DNA from: Treponema sp. UBA6367
Lineage (GTDB): Bacteria > Spirochaetota > Spirochaetia > Treponematales > Treponemataceae
Assembly (NCBI GenBank): GCA_002437725.1
Contig: DJRF01000025.1
Span: 19,342-83,341 of the forward strand
Direction: 5' to 3'
Length of the DNA: 64,000 bases
Part shown: piece by piece, positions 32,044 through 41,052 of the stretch
How the letters are laid out: each line of letters opens with the position of its first letter
Position numbering within the stretch: position 1 is the first letter of the stretch
Translations under genes and position numbers: made by a program
Notes under the pieces: generated by a model
The model's database searches: none
The model's input: only the letters and a program-made list of their open reading frames with translations
Told to the model about the DNA's origin: nothing

Positions 32044-33761
32044 ATTCCACTCCAGTTTTCAGGAGCCGATTTTAGCCCCATTCTTTTCAAAAAGACTTCA
32101 GCAGCACTTGCATAAGAAGGCTGAACTTCTTCAACAGCTTTTATAAATTGCTTGAACTTTTTTCTAGCCGCAGTCCAGTCGCCTTCGTAATAGGCTTGCA
32201 AAGCTTGCTCATAGTGCAAAAACGCCTGGTCAGTTTCCGCTTGCTCTTGGGCGCAGTCCAAAGGAAAATAAATTTTCTTTCCTTCAGTTTTGCCCTTGAC
32301 CTGAACCATATCTATTTCATAAAAGTGATATTGCGCGGAAACTTTTTCAACTTCTTCCTTTATATATTTAGAAACAATTACAGGAAGCCCGTAAACTCTT
32401 GTAAGACCTTCCAGACGGCTAGCAGAATTCACGTTATCGCCGATTACAGTATTCGCCATGTGCTCCTTAGAACCTATATTTCCATAAAAAACAGTTCCGC
32501 CGTCAATTCCCACACCGATGTCAATCAGGCAGGCTGAAAAAACCAATTCCTCTTCACTTGAAAGTTTCCGCTTCTTTTCAATTTCCTGCTTGCGAAGCTG
32601 CAGGGTTTGCCTAAAGTCGCTTGTAACGCGGGTCATCTGCCAGGCAGCCTTTACAGAGCAAAGTGATTTCAAAGATTCATCTTCTGTGCCGTAAATTCCA
32701 AGCACGGCATCCCCGATTATAGAACCAATAACTCCGCTGTTTTCATGAATTATATGGATTATTCGGTTGTAGTGGATATTTAAAAGGTCAATTATTTCGC
32801 TGCCTAAAGTTTCTGTTCTATAGGTAAAATTTTTTATGTCGCTAAAAAGAAGCGTAAGTTCTCGCTGAGTTCCTTCTAGACCGACAGGTTTTCCCGCATA
32901 AGCCTTATCAGATATGTCCTTTGGAGCAAACCGCTGAAATGTGCTTATCAAATTATTTACAGACGAAGACAAAGAGTTAAAAGACGCGGCAAAATAAGTA
33001 ACGTCATCGTTTGGAGCCTTTGAAATATCAATTGTGCCAAGCTTTTTAGTTTCCTGCATCAAAGAAACTTCGTAGGCAAACTGGCTTATATTTTTAAGAA
33101 TTTTGTTGAGCAAGATAAGCCCTACCCACAAAAATAAAAATGTTATGAACAAAATCACGCCCGAAATTATTGCAAAGTTCATATAAGTTGATTTTATTGT
33201 ATCGTGATGGCGTTCCGCGCACATCATGTACAAGTTCCAATCGCTTTGATACTTGTAAACGCCGATATATTCACCAATTTCTGAAGAAAAAGGAACTACG
33301 CCTTCGTTAGTTCCAATCATAAGCTTGTTGTTCAAGTATTTTAAAGCTTTTTCGTCTGGAAATGTCTCCCATTTTAAAAGTTCCTGATTTCCGCTTCCGT
33401 CATCTCCGTTTACTATGAATAAAAATTTTCCATCGGCATCAAATGCGCACGAAATACTGTTCTTGTACGGAAGTCCGGATTTTGAAACTTGCTTTATGGC
33501 ATTTACAGCAGAATCCTTATCACCAGAGTATTTGAACAGTTCATACTGATTGTTCGCGCTCATAAAAACCTGCTTTAGATGCTCGGCAAGAATTGTATTT
33601 GAAAGAGACGTTATTTGTCTTTGGGAAAGCATTGTAGAAATAAGATTTGTTGAAAAGTTCGAAAAAAGCAAAAGGAAAACAAAAACAACAAGAATCTTTT
33701 TTGAAATAGGTTTAATTTTTGTAGAGCCGACTCTTTGAACTCTTTTTTTTAATTCAGACAT
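32022..33761 (-). CDS. Membrane-bound class III adenylate (guanylate) cyclase
   Basis: A 579-residue sensor enzyme: membrane helix (about 20-42), an extracytoplasmic sensor domain of some 155 residues, a second helix (about 198-222), a HAMP-like linker, then the cyclase domain. The catalytic metal-binding Asp residues are in FSDIKNFT and IGDAVLGIYG, the ribose/transition-state Asn-Arg pair in GDNVNSASRLE, and a substrate-specifying Lys in VQVKGKT, which favours ATP. A tail of about 80 helical residues follows. I start at ATG 33761 because a perfect TATAAT lies six bases upstream; the frame is open further up. It makes cAMP in response to an outside signal, presumably. Divergent from murJ with interleaved promoters. 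Confidence 0.88.
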   Translation of the reverse strand: MSELKKRVQRVGSTKIKPISKKILVVFVFLLLFSNFSTNLISTMLSQRQITSLSNTILAEHLKQVFMSANNQYELFKYSGDKDSAVNAIKQVSKSGLPYKNSISCAFDADGKFLFIVNGDDGSGNQELLKWETFPDEKALKYLNNKLMIGTNEGVVPFSSEIGEYIGVYKYQSDWNLYMMCAERHHDTIKSTYMNFAIISGVILFITFLFLWVGLILLNKILKNISQFAYEVSLMQETKKLGTIDISKAPNDDVTYFAASFNSLSSSVNNLISTFQRFAPKDISDKAYAGKPVGLEGTQRELTLLFSDIKNFTYRTETLGSEIIDLLNIHYNRIIHIIHENSGVIGSIIGDAVLGIYGTEDESLKSLCSVKAAWQMTRVTSDFRQTLQLRKQEIEKKRKLSSEEELVFSACLIDIGVGIDGGTVFYGNIGSKEHMANTVIGDNVNSASRLEGLTRVYGLPVIVSKYIKEEVEKVSAQYHFYEIDMVQVKGKTEGKKIYFPLDCAQEQAETDQAFLHYEQALQAYYEGDWTAARKKFKQFIKAVEEVQPSYASAAEVFLKRMGLKSAPENWSGIWAMTTK

Positions 33762-33767
33762 GAATAG

Positions 33768-33796
33768 ATTATAATTTGATTGAAACATTTTTACAA
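33768..33796 (-). promoter_or_regulatory. Leaderless promoter of the adenylate cyclase gene
   Basis: On the minus strand TTGTAA (33791-33796), 17-base spacer, TATAAT (33768-33773), six bases, then ATG at 33761. It overlaps the murJ promoter on the other strand. Confidence 0.75.
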
Positions 33797-33808
33797 CTTA
33801 GATATTCT
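33780..33808 (+). promoter_or_regulatory. Leaderless promoter of murJ
   Basis: TTGAAA (33780-33785), 17-base spacer, TATTCT (33803-33808), six bases, then ATG at 33815. Its -35 lies inside the spacer of the opposing cyclase promoter. Confidence 0.7.
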
Positions 33809-33814
33809 TACACT

Positions 33815-35461
33815 ATGAAAAAATCTTTATTAAAATCAGGATTTGTACTTTCCATAATGACCTTAGCCTCTAGAATAATGGGCTTGGTTCGGGAAATGAC
33901 AAAAGCCGCCTTTTTAGGAACATCCGCTTATGCAGATGCCTTTGGAATCGCCTTTATGATTCCAAACTTGTTCCGCAGACTTTTTGCAGAAAACAGCATT
34001 TCAGTAGCTTTTATCCCAACTTTCAGGGGCTATATAGAAGAAGAGAATCAAGCTAAGGGAAAAGAACAAAAAAAACAGCTGCACAAAGATACTCAAGACT
34101 TTATTTCATCAACATTAACTCTTGTTTCTTTCTTAACGGCTTGCATTTGTATTTTGGGAATTATTTTTGCAAGATTCATAGTTCCTCTTTTTTATGGAAA
34201 AGATTTTGACGCTTCAATCTCAGCAGAAACAACGCTGCTTACAAGAATAATGTTTCCTTACCTGTTTGTAATTTCTGCAGCGGCATTTCTTCAAGGAATA
34301 CTAAACGGCTGCGGAATTTTTGCTCCTAGCGGATTTACACCTGTTTTGTTCAATGCGATTGTTGTGGCAATAACATACATTCTTACTCCTCAGCTTGCGC
34401 AAACACCAATGGGAAGCAACCTCTCGCAGGAAGCGCTCGCCGCCCGGGCAATGAGTTTTGGCGTTATAACTGGCGGCTGTTTTCAAGTTCTTTTTCAGTG
34501 GCCTTTTGTAAAAAAAACCGGATGGAAAACAACGCTAACAGGACTAAAAAACGCTTTTACAAATCCTGGAACAAAAAAAGTTGTATCATTAATTGTTCCA
34601 ACAATAGTCGGAATGGCTGCATATCAACTAAACGACCTTGTTTCCACCGCGCTAGCCGGAAAAGTAGCTGTAGGAACAGTTTCTAGTTTGCAATATTCAC
34701 TGCGGCTTCAAGAACTTATCTTAGGAATTTTTGCAGTTTCAATAGGAACTGTTATTCTGCCAGACCTTTCTAGTCTTGCAAAACGCAACTCTTGGGAAGA
34801 ATTCAACACAATGTTAATTCAAGCAATAAAAATAATCACACTTATAACAATTCCTGTAACTTTTTACTCGCTTGTGTGCGGCAAAGACCTAATTTCACTT
34901 ATATACAAAACAAGAAACTTTGATGAAAATTCCGTTTTAAAAACGCTAGGCGTATTTAGATTTCATATTGCAGGATTATTTTTTATTGCAGTAAACAGAA
35001 TTATAACTCCTGCATTCTACTCTCAATCTAACACAAAGCTGCCGACTCTTGCAGGAATTATAAGTTTCGGCGTAAATATAGTCCTTGCGATAGTTTTTTC
35101 GATTTTTATGAAAGGAAACGGCATTGCTCTTGCCCTTTCAATTTCAAGCGTTTTTAATACAATTTTTCTTTTTATCTTTATGAAAAAAATGCCTTCCATG
35201 GATTACAAGCAGATTGCAAAAAAAATGTTTCTATATATCATAAAAATGATTATATTTGGTATTATTGCCGCAGTTCCTGTATACTACTTGCGGCCAGTTC
35301 TTTTAGCCGCTTTTGAAGGACACAACAGATTTTTTAGCTATGGATTTCCTGTTTTAATTACAGCGATTGTATATTTTGCCGTAGGAATTTTACTTTTATT
35401 CATAACTAAAGATGAAGTCGCTTCTGCGCTTATAAAAAAACTAAAAAGCAAAAAAAGTTAA
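33815..35461 (+). CDS. murJ: Lipid II flippase MurJ (MviN)
   Basis: A 548-residue polytopic membrane protein of the MOP superfamily with about 14 helices. The start has the family motif SRIMGLVREM followed by AFLGTSAYADAFGIAFMIPN and LFRRLFAENSISVAF. It moves lipid II across the inner membrane for peptidoglycan synthesis. I start at ATG 33815 (MKKSLLK) because the leaderless promoter points to it; the upstream TTG frame lacks support. The M24 peptidase gene follows after 18 bases. Confidence 0.93.
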   Translation: MKKSLLKSGFVLSIMTLASRIMGLVREMTKAAFLGTSAYADAFGIAFMIPNLFRRLFAENSISVAFIPTFRGYIEEENQAKGKEQKKQLHKDTQDFISSTLTLVSFLTACICILGIIFARFIVPLFYGKDFDASISAETTLLTRIMFPYLFVISAAAFLQGILNGCGIFAPSGFTPVLFNAIVVAITYILTPQLAQTPMGSNLSQEALAARAMSFGVITGGCFQVLFQWPFVKKTGWKTTLTGLKNAFTNPGTKKVVSLIVPTIVGMAAYQLNDLVSTALAGKVAVGTVSSLQYSLRLQELILGIFAVSIGTVILPDLSSLAKRNSWEEFNTMLIQAIKIITLITIPVTFYSLVCGKDLISLIYKTRNFDENSVLKTLGVFRFHIAGLFFIAVNRIITPAFYSQSNTKLPTLAGIISFGVNIVLAIVFSIFMKGNGIALALSISSVFNTIFLFIFMKKMPSMDYKQIAKKMFLYIIKMIIFGIIAAVPVYYLRPVLLAAFEGHNRFFSYGFPVLITAIVYFAVGILLLFITKDEVASALIKKLKSKKS

Positions 35462-35479
35462 AACCAATAGGAAAAACAA

Positions 35480-36628
35480 ATGAAAGAATATTCTGCTGAA
35501 CAGCTAAAAAAAATGTACTTAAAAAGGCGAAAAAGTGTTTCTGCCTATCTTAAAAAAAACGAGCTTGGAGCAGCCGTGTTTATCGACAGCGAAGAACACC
35601 GAGAACCGTCCATAAGATACCTTACAGGTTTTGCAGGCGATGCTGTTCTAATTATATATAACAATGAAACTTCAGTCTTAATTCCATGGGACGAAATTCT
35701 TGCCAAAAAGAATGCTTTTTGCGAAAAAATTATTCCTTATACAAAGTATTCAAATCAAGATATTACTGCCGTTCAGCAAAATCTAGCTGCAGCAACAAAA
35801 ATAGAACCTAAAAAAGTTGAGCTTCCGCCTTCAACAAGCTACCCAGCTTTCTTAAGATTTGTAGATGCTCTTGCAGGCTGGGACGTTCTTTGCCGCGAAA
35901 AAGATGTTCATCAATACACTGTGGAACAAAGAATGATTAAGGATGAATACGAAATTGAGTGCACAAAAGAAGCTGCAAGAATCGGCGATTTGATAATAGA
36001 ACAAATAGAACAAGGCATACATGACGGAAGCATAAAAACCGAAATAGATGTCGCGCTTTTAATTGAACGAAAGTGCCGCGAATACGGCTGCGAAAGAACA
36101 GGCTTTGACACATTGGCAGCAGGTCCAAAGCGCAGCTGGGCAATCCATGCGTTTCCAGGATACACTCAATCCGCCTGGCCGTCTCAAGGACTTTCTATTT
36201 TAGATTTTGGCGTAGTTTACAACGGATACACCAGCGACACAACTCTTACAGTAGCAAAAGCGCCGCTTACAAAAGAACAAGAGCAGCTTCTAGAGCTTGT
36301 GCAATCGGCCGCAGACTCTTGTTTAAGGCTTTACAAAAAGGACATTCCTGTAAAAGAAGCTTGCCAGCAAGCTCAAATTCTTTTTGCAGAAGCTAAAAGG
36401 ACTATGCCGCACACGCTAGGACATGGAATCGGGCTTGAAATTCACGAATATCCAAGAGTGAGCACAAAAATGCCGGCAAACGTTGTGTTCAAGCCAGGAA
36501 TGATTGTAACATTAGAGCCAGGCCTTTACGACGAAAAACTAGGCGGCGTTCGCCTTGAAAACGACATTCTGATTACAGAAGAAGGAAACGAAGTTATTTC
36601 CCACTCAAAAATAATCAGAATAGATTAA
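35480..36628 (+). CDS. M24 family aminopeptidase (Xaa-Pro type)
   Basis: A 382-residue cytoplasmic peptidase with a creatinase-like N-terminal domain (1-150) and the pita-bread catalytic domain. The dinuclear metal ligands are visible: the Asp residues in LDFGVVYNGYTSDTT, the His in HTLGHGIGLEIHE, and the Glu residues in TLEPGLYDEKLGGVRLEND. It probably removes N-terminal residues next to proline. It is transcribed with murJ, with AGGA before the ATG. Its stop is followed at once by an end of repeat family 1. Confidence 0.9.
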   Translation: MKEYSAEQLKKMYLKRRKSVSAYLKKNELGAAVFIDSEEHREPSIRYLTGFAGDAVLIIYNNETSVLIPWDEILAKKNAFCEKIIPYTKYSNQDITAVQQNLAAATKIEPKKVELPPSTSYPAFLRFVDALAGWDVLCREKDVHQYTVEQRMIKDEYEIECTKEAARIGDLIIEQIEQGIHDGSIKTEIDVALLIERKCREYGCERTGFDTLAAGPKRSWAIHAFPGYTQSAWPSQGLSILDFGVVYNGYTSDTTLTVAKAPLTKEQEQLLELVQSAADSCLRLYKKDIPVKEACQQAQILFAEAKRTMPHTLGHGIGLEIHEYPRVSTKMPANVVFKPGMIVTLEPGLYDEKLGGVRLENDILITEEGNEVISHSKIIRID

Positions 36629-36706
36629 ACTTCTAGTTTTCAGAAAAACAAACAAAAGCGCAGGCGAATTTCTAGCAGCTATAAAAACCAAAACTCGAGA
36701 TACCTA
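36626..36706. repeat. Repeat family 1 remnant, copy H, between convergent stops
   Basis: An internally deleted copy. The left end TTAAACTTCTAGTTTTCAG starts in the stop codon of the M24 gene, and the right end AAAACTCGAGATACCTAG finishes in the TAG stop of the P13-like gene. Thus both convergent genes end in the repeat ends. Confidence 0.6.
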
Positions 36707-37444
36707 GTAATTCTTAAAACGAAAATTTAACAGAAGTCCAACTGTAGCAGATTCGTCGGGAACTATAATTGGTTCCACAGAAATCTTTTCTACTATTCCG
36801 TCCAAATTTAGCGATTCTCTTAAGGTTTTATCAAAGCGTTTTGCAAATTGATTTGGCCAAATAAGGCTTACAAGCCTTGAAACAACAATTGTGCCAAGCC
36901 CTATTCCTCCAACTATTGCGCAGTATTTGTACAAATCTGAAGGGAAAAAACTTATCCATTGGACATCATTTCCACTAGCAGAAGCAAACGGCGCTATAAA
37001 AATTAAAGCAACAAAATTAGCAGAAAGGTCAAATGCAAATAAACCAGCCGCTAATCCGCCTGCGCCACAAAATGCAACAGTTCCCGCTCCATCAACAATC
37101 ATATGAGGAATAAAAGCCCCGATATTCCCTTGCGCAAGGGAACCTAAGCCGTAACCTGGCCAAATATTGCGGACCATTGCTTTTTTAGGCTTGCTTTTGT
37201 GCAAATCAAACAAGGCAATCTTGTCGTCATCGGTCAAGTCTTCCGAAAGGTCTCTAATATATTTTTCATTTTTAAATAAGTCGTGTTCAATCAAAGCGCC
37301 TACCCTGTCTTTTAAAACAGAAGTATCTTGCAAGGCGGCTTCCACCAAGGCGTCAAGCTCAGCAGCCTCTTCCGCAGTTTCAGAAAAAATCATGCCTGAA
37401 AAAAGCGTAAAAAAAGCAAAGAAAATAAAAAGGATTTTTTTCAT
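36704..37444 (-). CDS. P13-like membrane protein, 246 residues
   Basis: An exported protein with a signal peptide (1-21), a short helical region (25-90), then several hydrophobic segments (about 110-130, 135-155 and 175-195). The order of a helical start, a NIWPGYGLGSLAQGNIGAF segment and later hydrophobic helices recalls the Borrelia P13 porin family, also annotated in treponemes. GAGAGG lies eight bases before the ATG. Paired with the similar gene at 37472, suggesting an old duplication. The porin role is by family only. Confidence 0.55.
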   Translation of the reverse strand: MKKILFIFFAFFTLFSGMIFSETAEEAAELDALVEAALQDTSVLKDRVGALIEHDLFKNEKYIRDLSEDLTDDDKIALFDLHKSKPKKAMVRNIWPGYGLGSLAQGNIGAFIPHMIVDGAGTVAFCGAGGLAAGLFAFDLSANFVALIFIAPFASASGNDVQWISFFPSDLYKYCAIVGGIGLGTIVVSRLVSLIWPNQFAKRFDKTLRESLNLDGIVEKISVEPIIVPDESATVGLLLNFRFKNY

Positions 37445-37471
37445 AACAAAACCTCTCTTAGTAAAATTGAA

Positions 37472-38110
37472 TTAAAAATACAAAGAAGCAACAAAGCCGC
37501 AGCTTCCAGAAACAGGCTCAATTACCGGCAAAAGACTTATGCTTCCAGCCCCTTCGGATTTTGCAGTTTTTTCTCCAATATGCAAAGCTCTTTCCAAAGT
37601 CGTGTTATATTTTTTTGCATAATAAGAAGGGCGAATTATTCCAAATATTCTTCCGGTCAGCCAAATAGCAGCGCCTGCAGAGAGTCCGGCTACAAGAAGC
37701 GGATTTTTTAAGTTGCTGTCGGAATTGGCTATTTCAGTGCAAAAATAAGCAGCAGGTCCTAGCAGAGCGACAGAAAGGCCTGCAACTTCTGTTGCAAACT
37801 CAAATTTTCCGCCCCAGACATCGCCTTGCCGGTCAGAACCAAATCCAAAGCCTAAGAAAGCATTTCCCAATGTTGCTGACGTTGCGCTTGTTTTATAATA
37901 ATTGTACAAGACATTTCTTTGTTCTTCTGTAAGCCTTAAAGACAATTTAGAAACTAGCTCTTCATTTTTTTCTAATCCTAAAGCAATGAGCTTTCTAGTA
38001 TTCGCAGCATCTTTTGATTTTAAAATATCTAAAGGAAGGTTAGAACTGTTCTGGCTAAATCCAATAGAAACCGAAAAAATAGTCAGCAATAAAAACAATA
38101 ATTTTTTCAT
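37472..38110 (-). CDS. P13-like membrane protein, 212 residues
   Basis: An exported protein with a signal peptide (1-19, ending GFSQ), the helical segment LRLTEEQRNVLYNYYKTS, then AFLGFGFGSDRQGDVWGG and three hydrophobic segments. Its layout matches the next gene downstream; both share the order GFG-GS/LA-QGD/N and a final Phe- or Tyr-rich strand. Closest recognisable family: P13-like porins of spirochaetes. GGAGGAG precedes the ATG. Probable two-gene operon. Confidence 0.55.
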   Translation of the reverse strand: MKKLLFLLLTIFSVSIGFSQNSSNLPLDILKSKDAANTRKLIALGLEKNEELVSKLSLRLTEEQRNVLYNYYKTSATSATLGNAFLGFGFGSDRQGDVWGGKFEFATEVAGLSVALLGPAAYFCTEIANSDSNLKNPLLVAGLSAGAAIWLTGRIFGIIRPSYYAKKYNTTLERALHIGEKTAKSEGAGSISLLPVIEPVSGSCGFVASLYF

Positions 38111-38130
38111 TACTCTCCTCCATTATAAAA

Positions 38131-38172
38131 GTAAGAAATTGCAGTTGATTCACAAGTTTGCAACGCAAACCT
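38131..38172. repeat. Intergenic repeat family 2, copy 2
   Basis: AGAAATTGCAGTTGATTCAC then AAGTTTGCAACGCAAAC, nearly the same as the second half of the copy at 19905-19982. It lies upstream of the P13-like gene and downstream of the large TPR gene's far end. Confidence 0.55.
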
Positions 38173-38240
38173 ATAATGCTCAATATTCAGACTTTTTGAA
38201 TTTTACACTAGGAATTAGGATTTGTAAAATTTAATTCAAT

Positions 38241-41030
38241 TTAGTTCAACTTAGCGTAAAGTTCTTCCGCCATATTTGAAAGTCCTTCAGCAAGCTCTTT
38301 GTCGTTGAGCTCATAAACAAAGTTTTTAATAAACTTTAAATTTCGGCTTGCAAGTTCTCTTTCTGAAAGAGAGCAAACTTCAGAAGTGTTCAATGGCTCT
38401 GCATTTTCTTCTATAAGACCGCATCTATAATAGTCTTTTATTATTTTGCAAAGTCCCTGCCTGCCAGAAAGCCTTGCTATTAAATATTCAAGCAGAACTC
38501 TAGTTTTACTTCTTAAGAATTCTGAAAGCTGGGGCTCTGGAAGCGACTGCCCAATTTTTCTTAGCGTTTCAAAAAGCTGAATTTCTTTTTCAAAACGTTT
38601 TTTGTGTTCTGGATTTTCAATCATTTTAGCAATATCTGGAATCAAGGCTTCCATTTGATTTAACGCTTGCTTTCCAGAGGCTTCTTTTACCGCTTTTTCA
38701 GCAGCCTCTTCAATGTGGCTAGTCAGATTTTCCGCAGCTTGGGCGGCATCCGCAGCTTTTTCCGCCGCTTTCCATGCTTTTTCCGCAGCTAAAGCCGCAA
38801 GTCCTGCGTGCTTTGCAGCTTTTTCCTCGCTGTGCGAATCTTTTGAATCCGCTAGCACAACTGGAGATTGAATTTTATTAGAATCAGTCGCTACTGCGGA
38901 ATCTTTAGAAGATTGTCTGCTAGAAGAATTTTCTGAATCTGCAAAAAGGTCGTCAAAGTTAAAATCATCGCTTTCTTCAGCTGCATCTTCAGAATTTTCT
39001 TGAGTTTCAGAATCAATAGCTTCATTTTCCTTATTAGAAACGTCAATTTCATCTTCTGGCTCCAGCTCTTCTTTTTCTGTTAAATCTTCAGGTTCTTGCA
39101 GTTCTTCCGCAATTTGGCTAGAAGGGTCTGAAATTTTAAAATCTTCTATATTATTTTCATCATTGCTTTCATCGCTTTTTTGTTCTTCTGCCTGCTCAGC
39201 TTCCAAGACATCTGAATAATTAAAATCCTGCGTTTCTTCTGCTAGCTCAGACAAATCTTTTGCATTTTCTTCTTTCTTTTCTGAAACCGATTCTGCACTT
39301 TCATTTTCTTTATGATTAAAATCCTCTGATTTTTGCGTTGTTTCTAATTCTTCAGAAATACCTGCACCATCAAGATTTTCAAAATCTTCAGGCTCTTCCA
39401 ACTTTGACTTTTCCTTATCAGAAAACAACGCGTTCTCTTCATCCATTTTTAAAATATCAGGGTTTTCTTCCACCTCAAAATCTTTTTCGCCTGAATTTTC
39501 AGATTCTTCGACCTTATTTTCAGTAATTTTTGCGGCATTGTAAGAAGGCTCTTCGCCAGTTAAATCTTCAAGCCCAAATTCATCTAAACTTATTTCTTCC
39601 CCGATTAAAGAAGATTCTTTTGCTTCTGCAGTCTTTTGAACTTTTGTTCCGCAAGTTTTTTCCTCAAGCCTCTTTGAAAGATAAGAAGCCAAATAATTGT
39701 TTGGATCAAATGCAATTGCAGTTGAAAAATCGTCAGCAGCTTCTTCAAAATTCCCCATAGATTCGTCAATTTGACCAAGCAAAATCCAGGCAGAGACGTC
39801 TTTCATATTTTCATCGATAAACAACTTTATCTGCTGTCTTGCTTTTTCAAGTTCATTAATCTGTTTGTATCTAAGCGCATAGTTCGAATAAATATCTGTG
39901 TACGAAGAGTCCACTTGCTTAGCCTTTTTTTGACAGGCCTGCGCATTTTCATCTTTTTTCTTTAAAATGTAATACTGCCCTGCCAAATCTAAAAGCTCAG
40001 GGTCTTTTTTCCAATTGTTAGAAATCTTCTTCAAGGCTCTTCCCGCATCTTCAACCTTTCCAGCAGAAAGCATGACGTGAACAGCCTGCTTTTTTATAGG
40101 GATATTATCTTCATCTAAATCTTGCGCCTTCATAATTGACTCAAGAGCTTCCATTGCCCTGCCGCCTTTTTCGTATGCCTGCGCAAGAAGACTTAAAATT
40201 TCTATGGAATTTGGATTAATCTTATTTGACTTTTCGCAAGATTCTATAGCCTCATTGTAATTATTTTGAAGAAGAAGGACCTTGCCAAGCAGCATATTAA
40301 GCATCGGATCCTCAGGATGAAGTCCAAGTGTATTTTTTACAATCTCGCCAGCGCTTCTGGTTTTTCTATGAGAAAGCAAAAGTTTTGCATAGGAAACTAC
40401 AGCATCTACCCAGCCTGGCTTTGACTTTAGAGCATTTTCATAAGCAGCAACTGCAGAAACATCATCGTGAACAGCTTCATAACTTCTTGCTAAATTGTAC
40501 TGCAAAATCGGATGGTTTGGATCGACTTGCAATCCTTTTTTATAAGTTGCAATTGCTTTTTGCTGCTCGTTTTTTTGCGCATAAATTGAACCTAAATGAT
40601 TGTATGCAAGAACATCATCTGGATTAGATTCTATAACAGAATTAAAACAGTCTATTGCCGCTTCTGTATTGCCCATAGCTTTATAAGCAAAGCCTAAATT
40701 GTAGTTTGCTTCAGCATTGTTTTCCCCAGTATCTATAGCCTTCTGTAAAGTAGCAACAGCCTTGTCATATTTGCCTAAGCGTCTGTAACAGCCGCCAAGA
40801 CTGTTTAAAGCCGAAAAATTATTAGGAGAAAAAGTAAGAATTTGTTCAAAATAAGGAACAGCTTTTGCATCATCGCCCGATTTTATGTAGACATTGCCTA
40901 AATCAAAAAGCAATTCAATATTTTTAGCATCTTCGCTAAGAAGTCCTTTATACAATCTTGCCGCTAGAACAAAATCTCTTGCGATTACGGCATTTTTAGC
41001 TCTTTTTAGAACAAGTTCTTTTTCTTCCAT
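38241..41030 (-). CDS. Large cytoplasmic TPR-repeat protein, 929 residues
   Basis: There is no signal peptide. Residues 1-460 hold about a dozen tetratricopeptide repeats (for example NNAEANYNLGFAYKAMGNTE and DDVLAYNHLGSIYAQKNEQ). Residues 470-730 are a low-complexity acidic stretch rich in Glu, Ser, Asp and Asn, and 740-929 form a helical C-terminal domain. A scaffold for protein assemblies is the usual role of such a layout. AGAAGGAA precedes the ATG. It starts 22 bases after the LamG/FN3 gene and is probably transcribed with it. Confidence 0.75.
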   Translation of the reverse strand: MEEKELVLKRAKNAVIARDFVLAARLYKGLLSEDAKNIELLFDLGNVYIKSGDDAKAVPYFEQILTFSPNNFSALNSLGGCYRRLGKYDKAVATLQKAIDTGENNAEANYNLGFAYKAMGNTEAAIDCFNSVIESNPDDVLAYNHLGSIYAQKNEQQKAIATYKKGLQVDPNHPILQYNLARSYEAVHDDVSAVAAYENALKSKPGWVDAVVSYAKLLLSHRKTRSAGEIVKNTLGLHPEDPMLNMLLGKVLLLQNNYNEAIESCEKSNKINPNSIEILSLLAQAYEKGGRAMEALESIMKAQDLDEDNIPIKKQAVHVMLSAGKVEDAGRALKKISNNWKKDPELLDLAGQYYILKKKDENAQACQKKAKQVDSSYTDIYSNYALRYKQINELEKARQQIKLFIDENMKDVSAWILLGQIDESMGNFEEAADDFSTAIAFDPNNYLASYLSKRLEEKTCGTKVQKTAEAKESSLIGEEISLDEFGLEDLTGEEPSYNAAKITENKVEESENSGEKDFEVEENPDILKMDEENALFSDKEKSKLEEPEDFENLDGAGISEELETTQKSEDFNHKENESAESVSEKKEENAKDLSELAEETQDFNYSDVLEAEQAEEQKSDESNDENNIEDFKISDPSSQIAEELQEPEDLTEKEELEPEDEIDVSNKENEAIDSETQENSEDAAEESDDFNFDDLFADSENSSSRQSSKDSAVATDSNKIQSPVVLADSKDSHSEEKAAKHAGLAALAAEKAWKAAEKAADAAQAAENLTSHIEEAAEKAVKEASGKQALNQMEALIPDIAKMIENPEHKKRFEKEIQLFETLRKIGQSLPEPQLSEFLRSKTRVLLEYLIARLSGRQGLCKIIKDYYRCGLIEENAEPLNTSEVCSLSERELASRNLKFIKNFVYELNDKELAEGLSNMAEELYAKLN

Positions 41031-41052
41031 ATTTTTCCTTCTAAAATTAAAA

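Noticed and set aside
38122..38127. TATAAT on the minus strand before the P13-like gene as a -10 element
   Set aside because: The start of transcription it implies would fall after or within the GGAGGAG ribosome binding site, and no -35 lies at the right distance.
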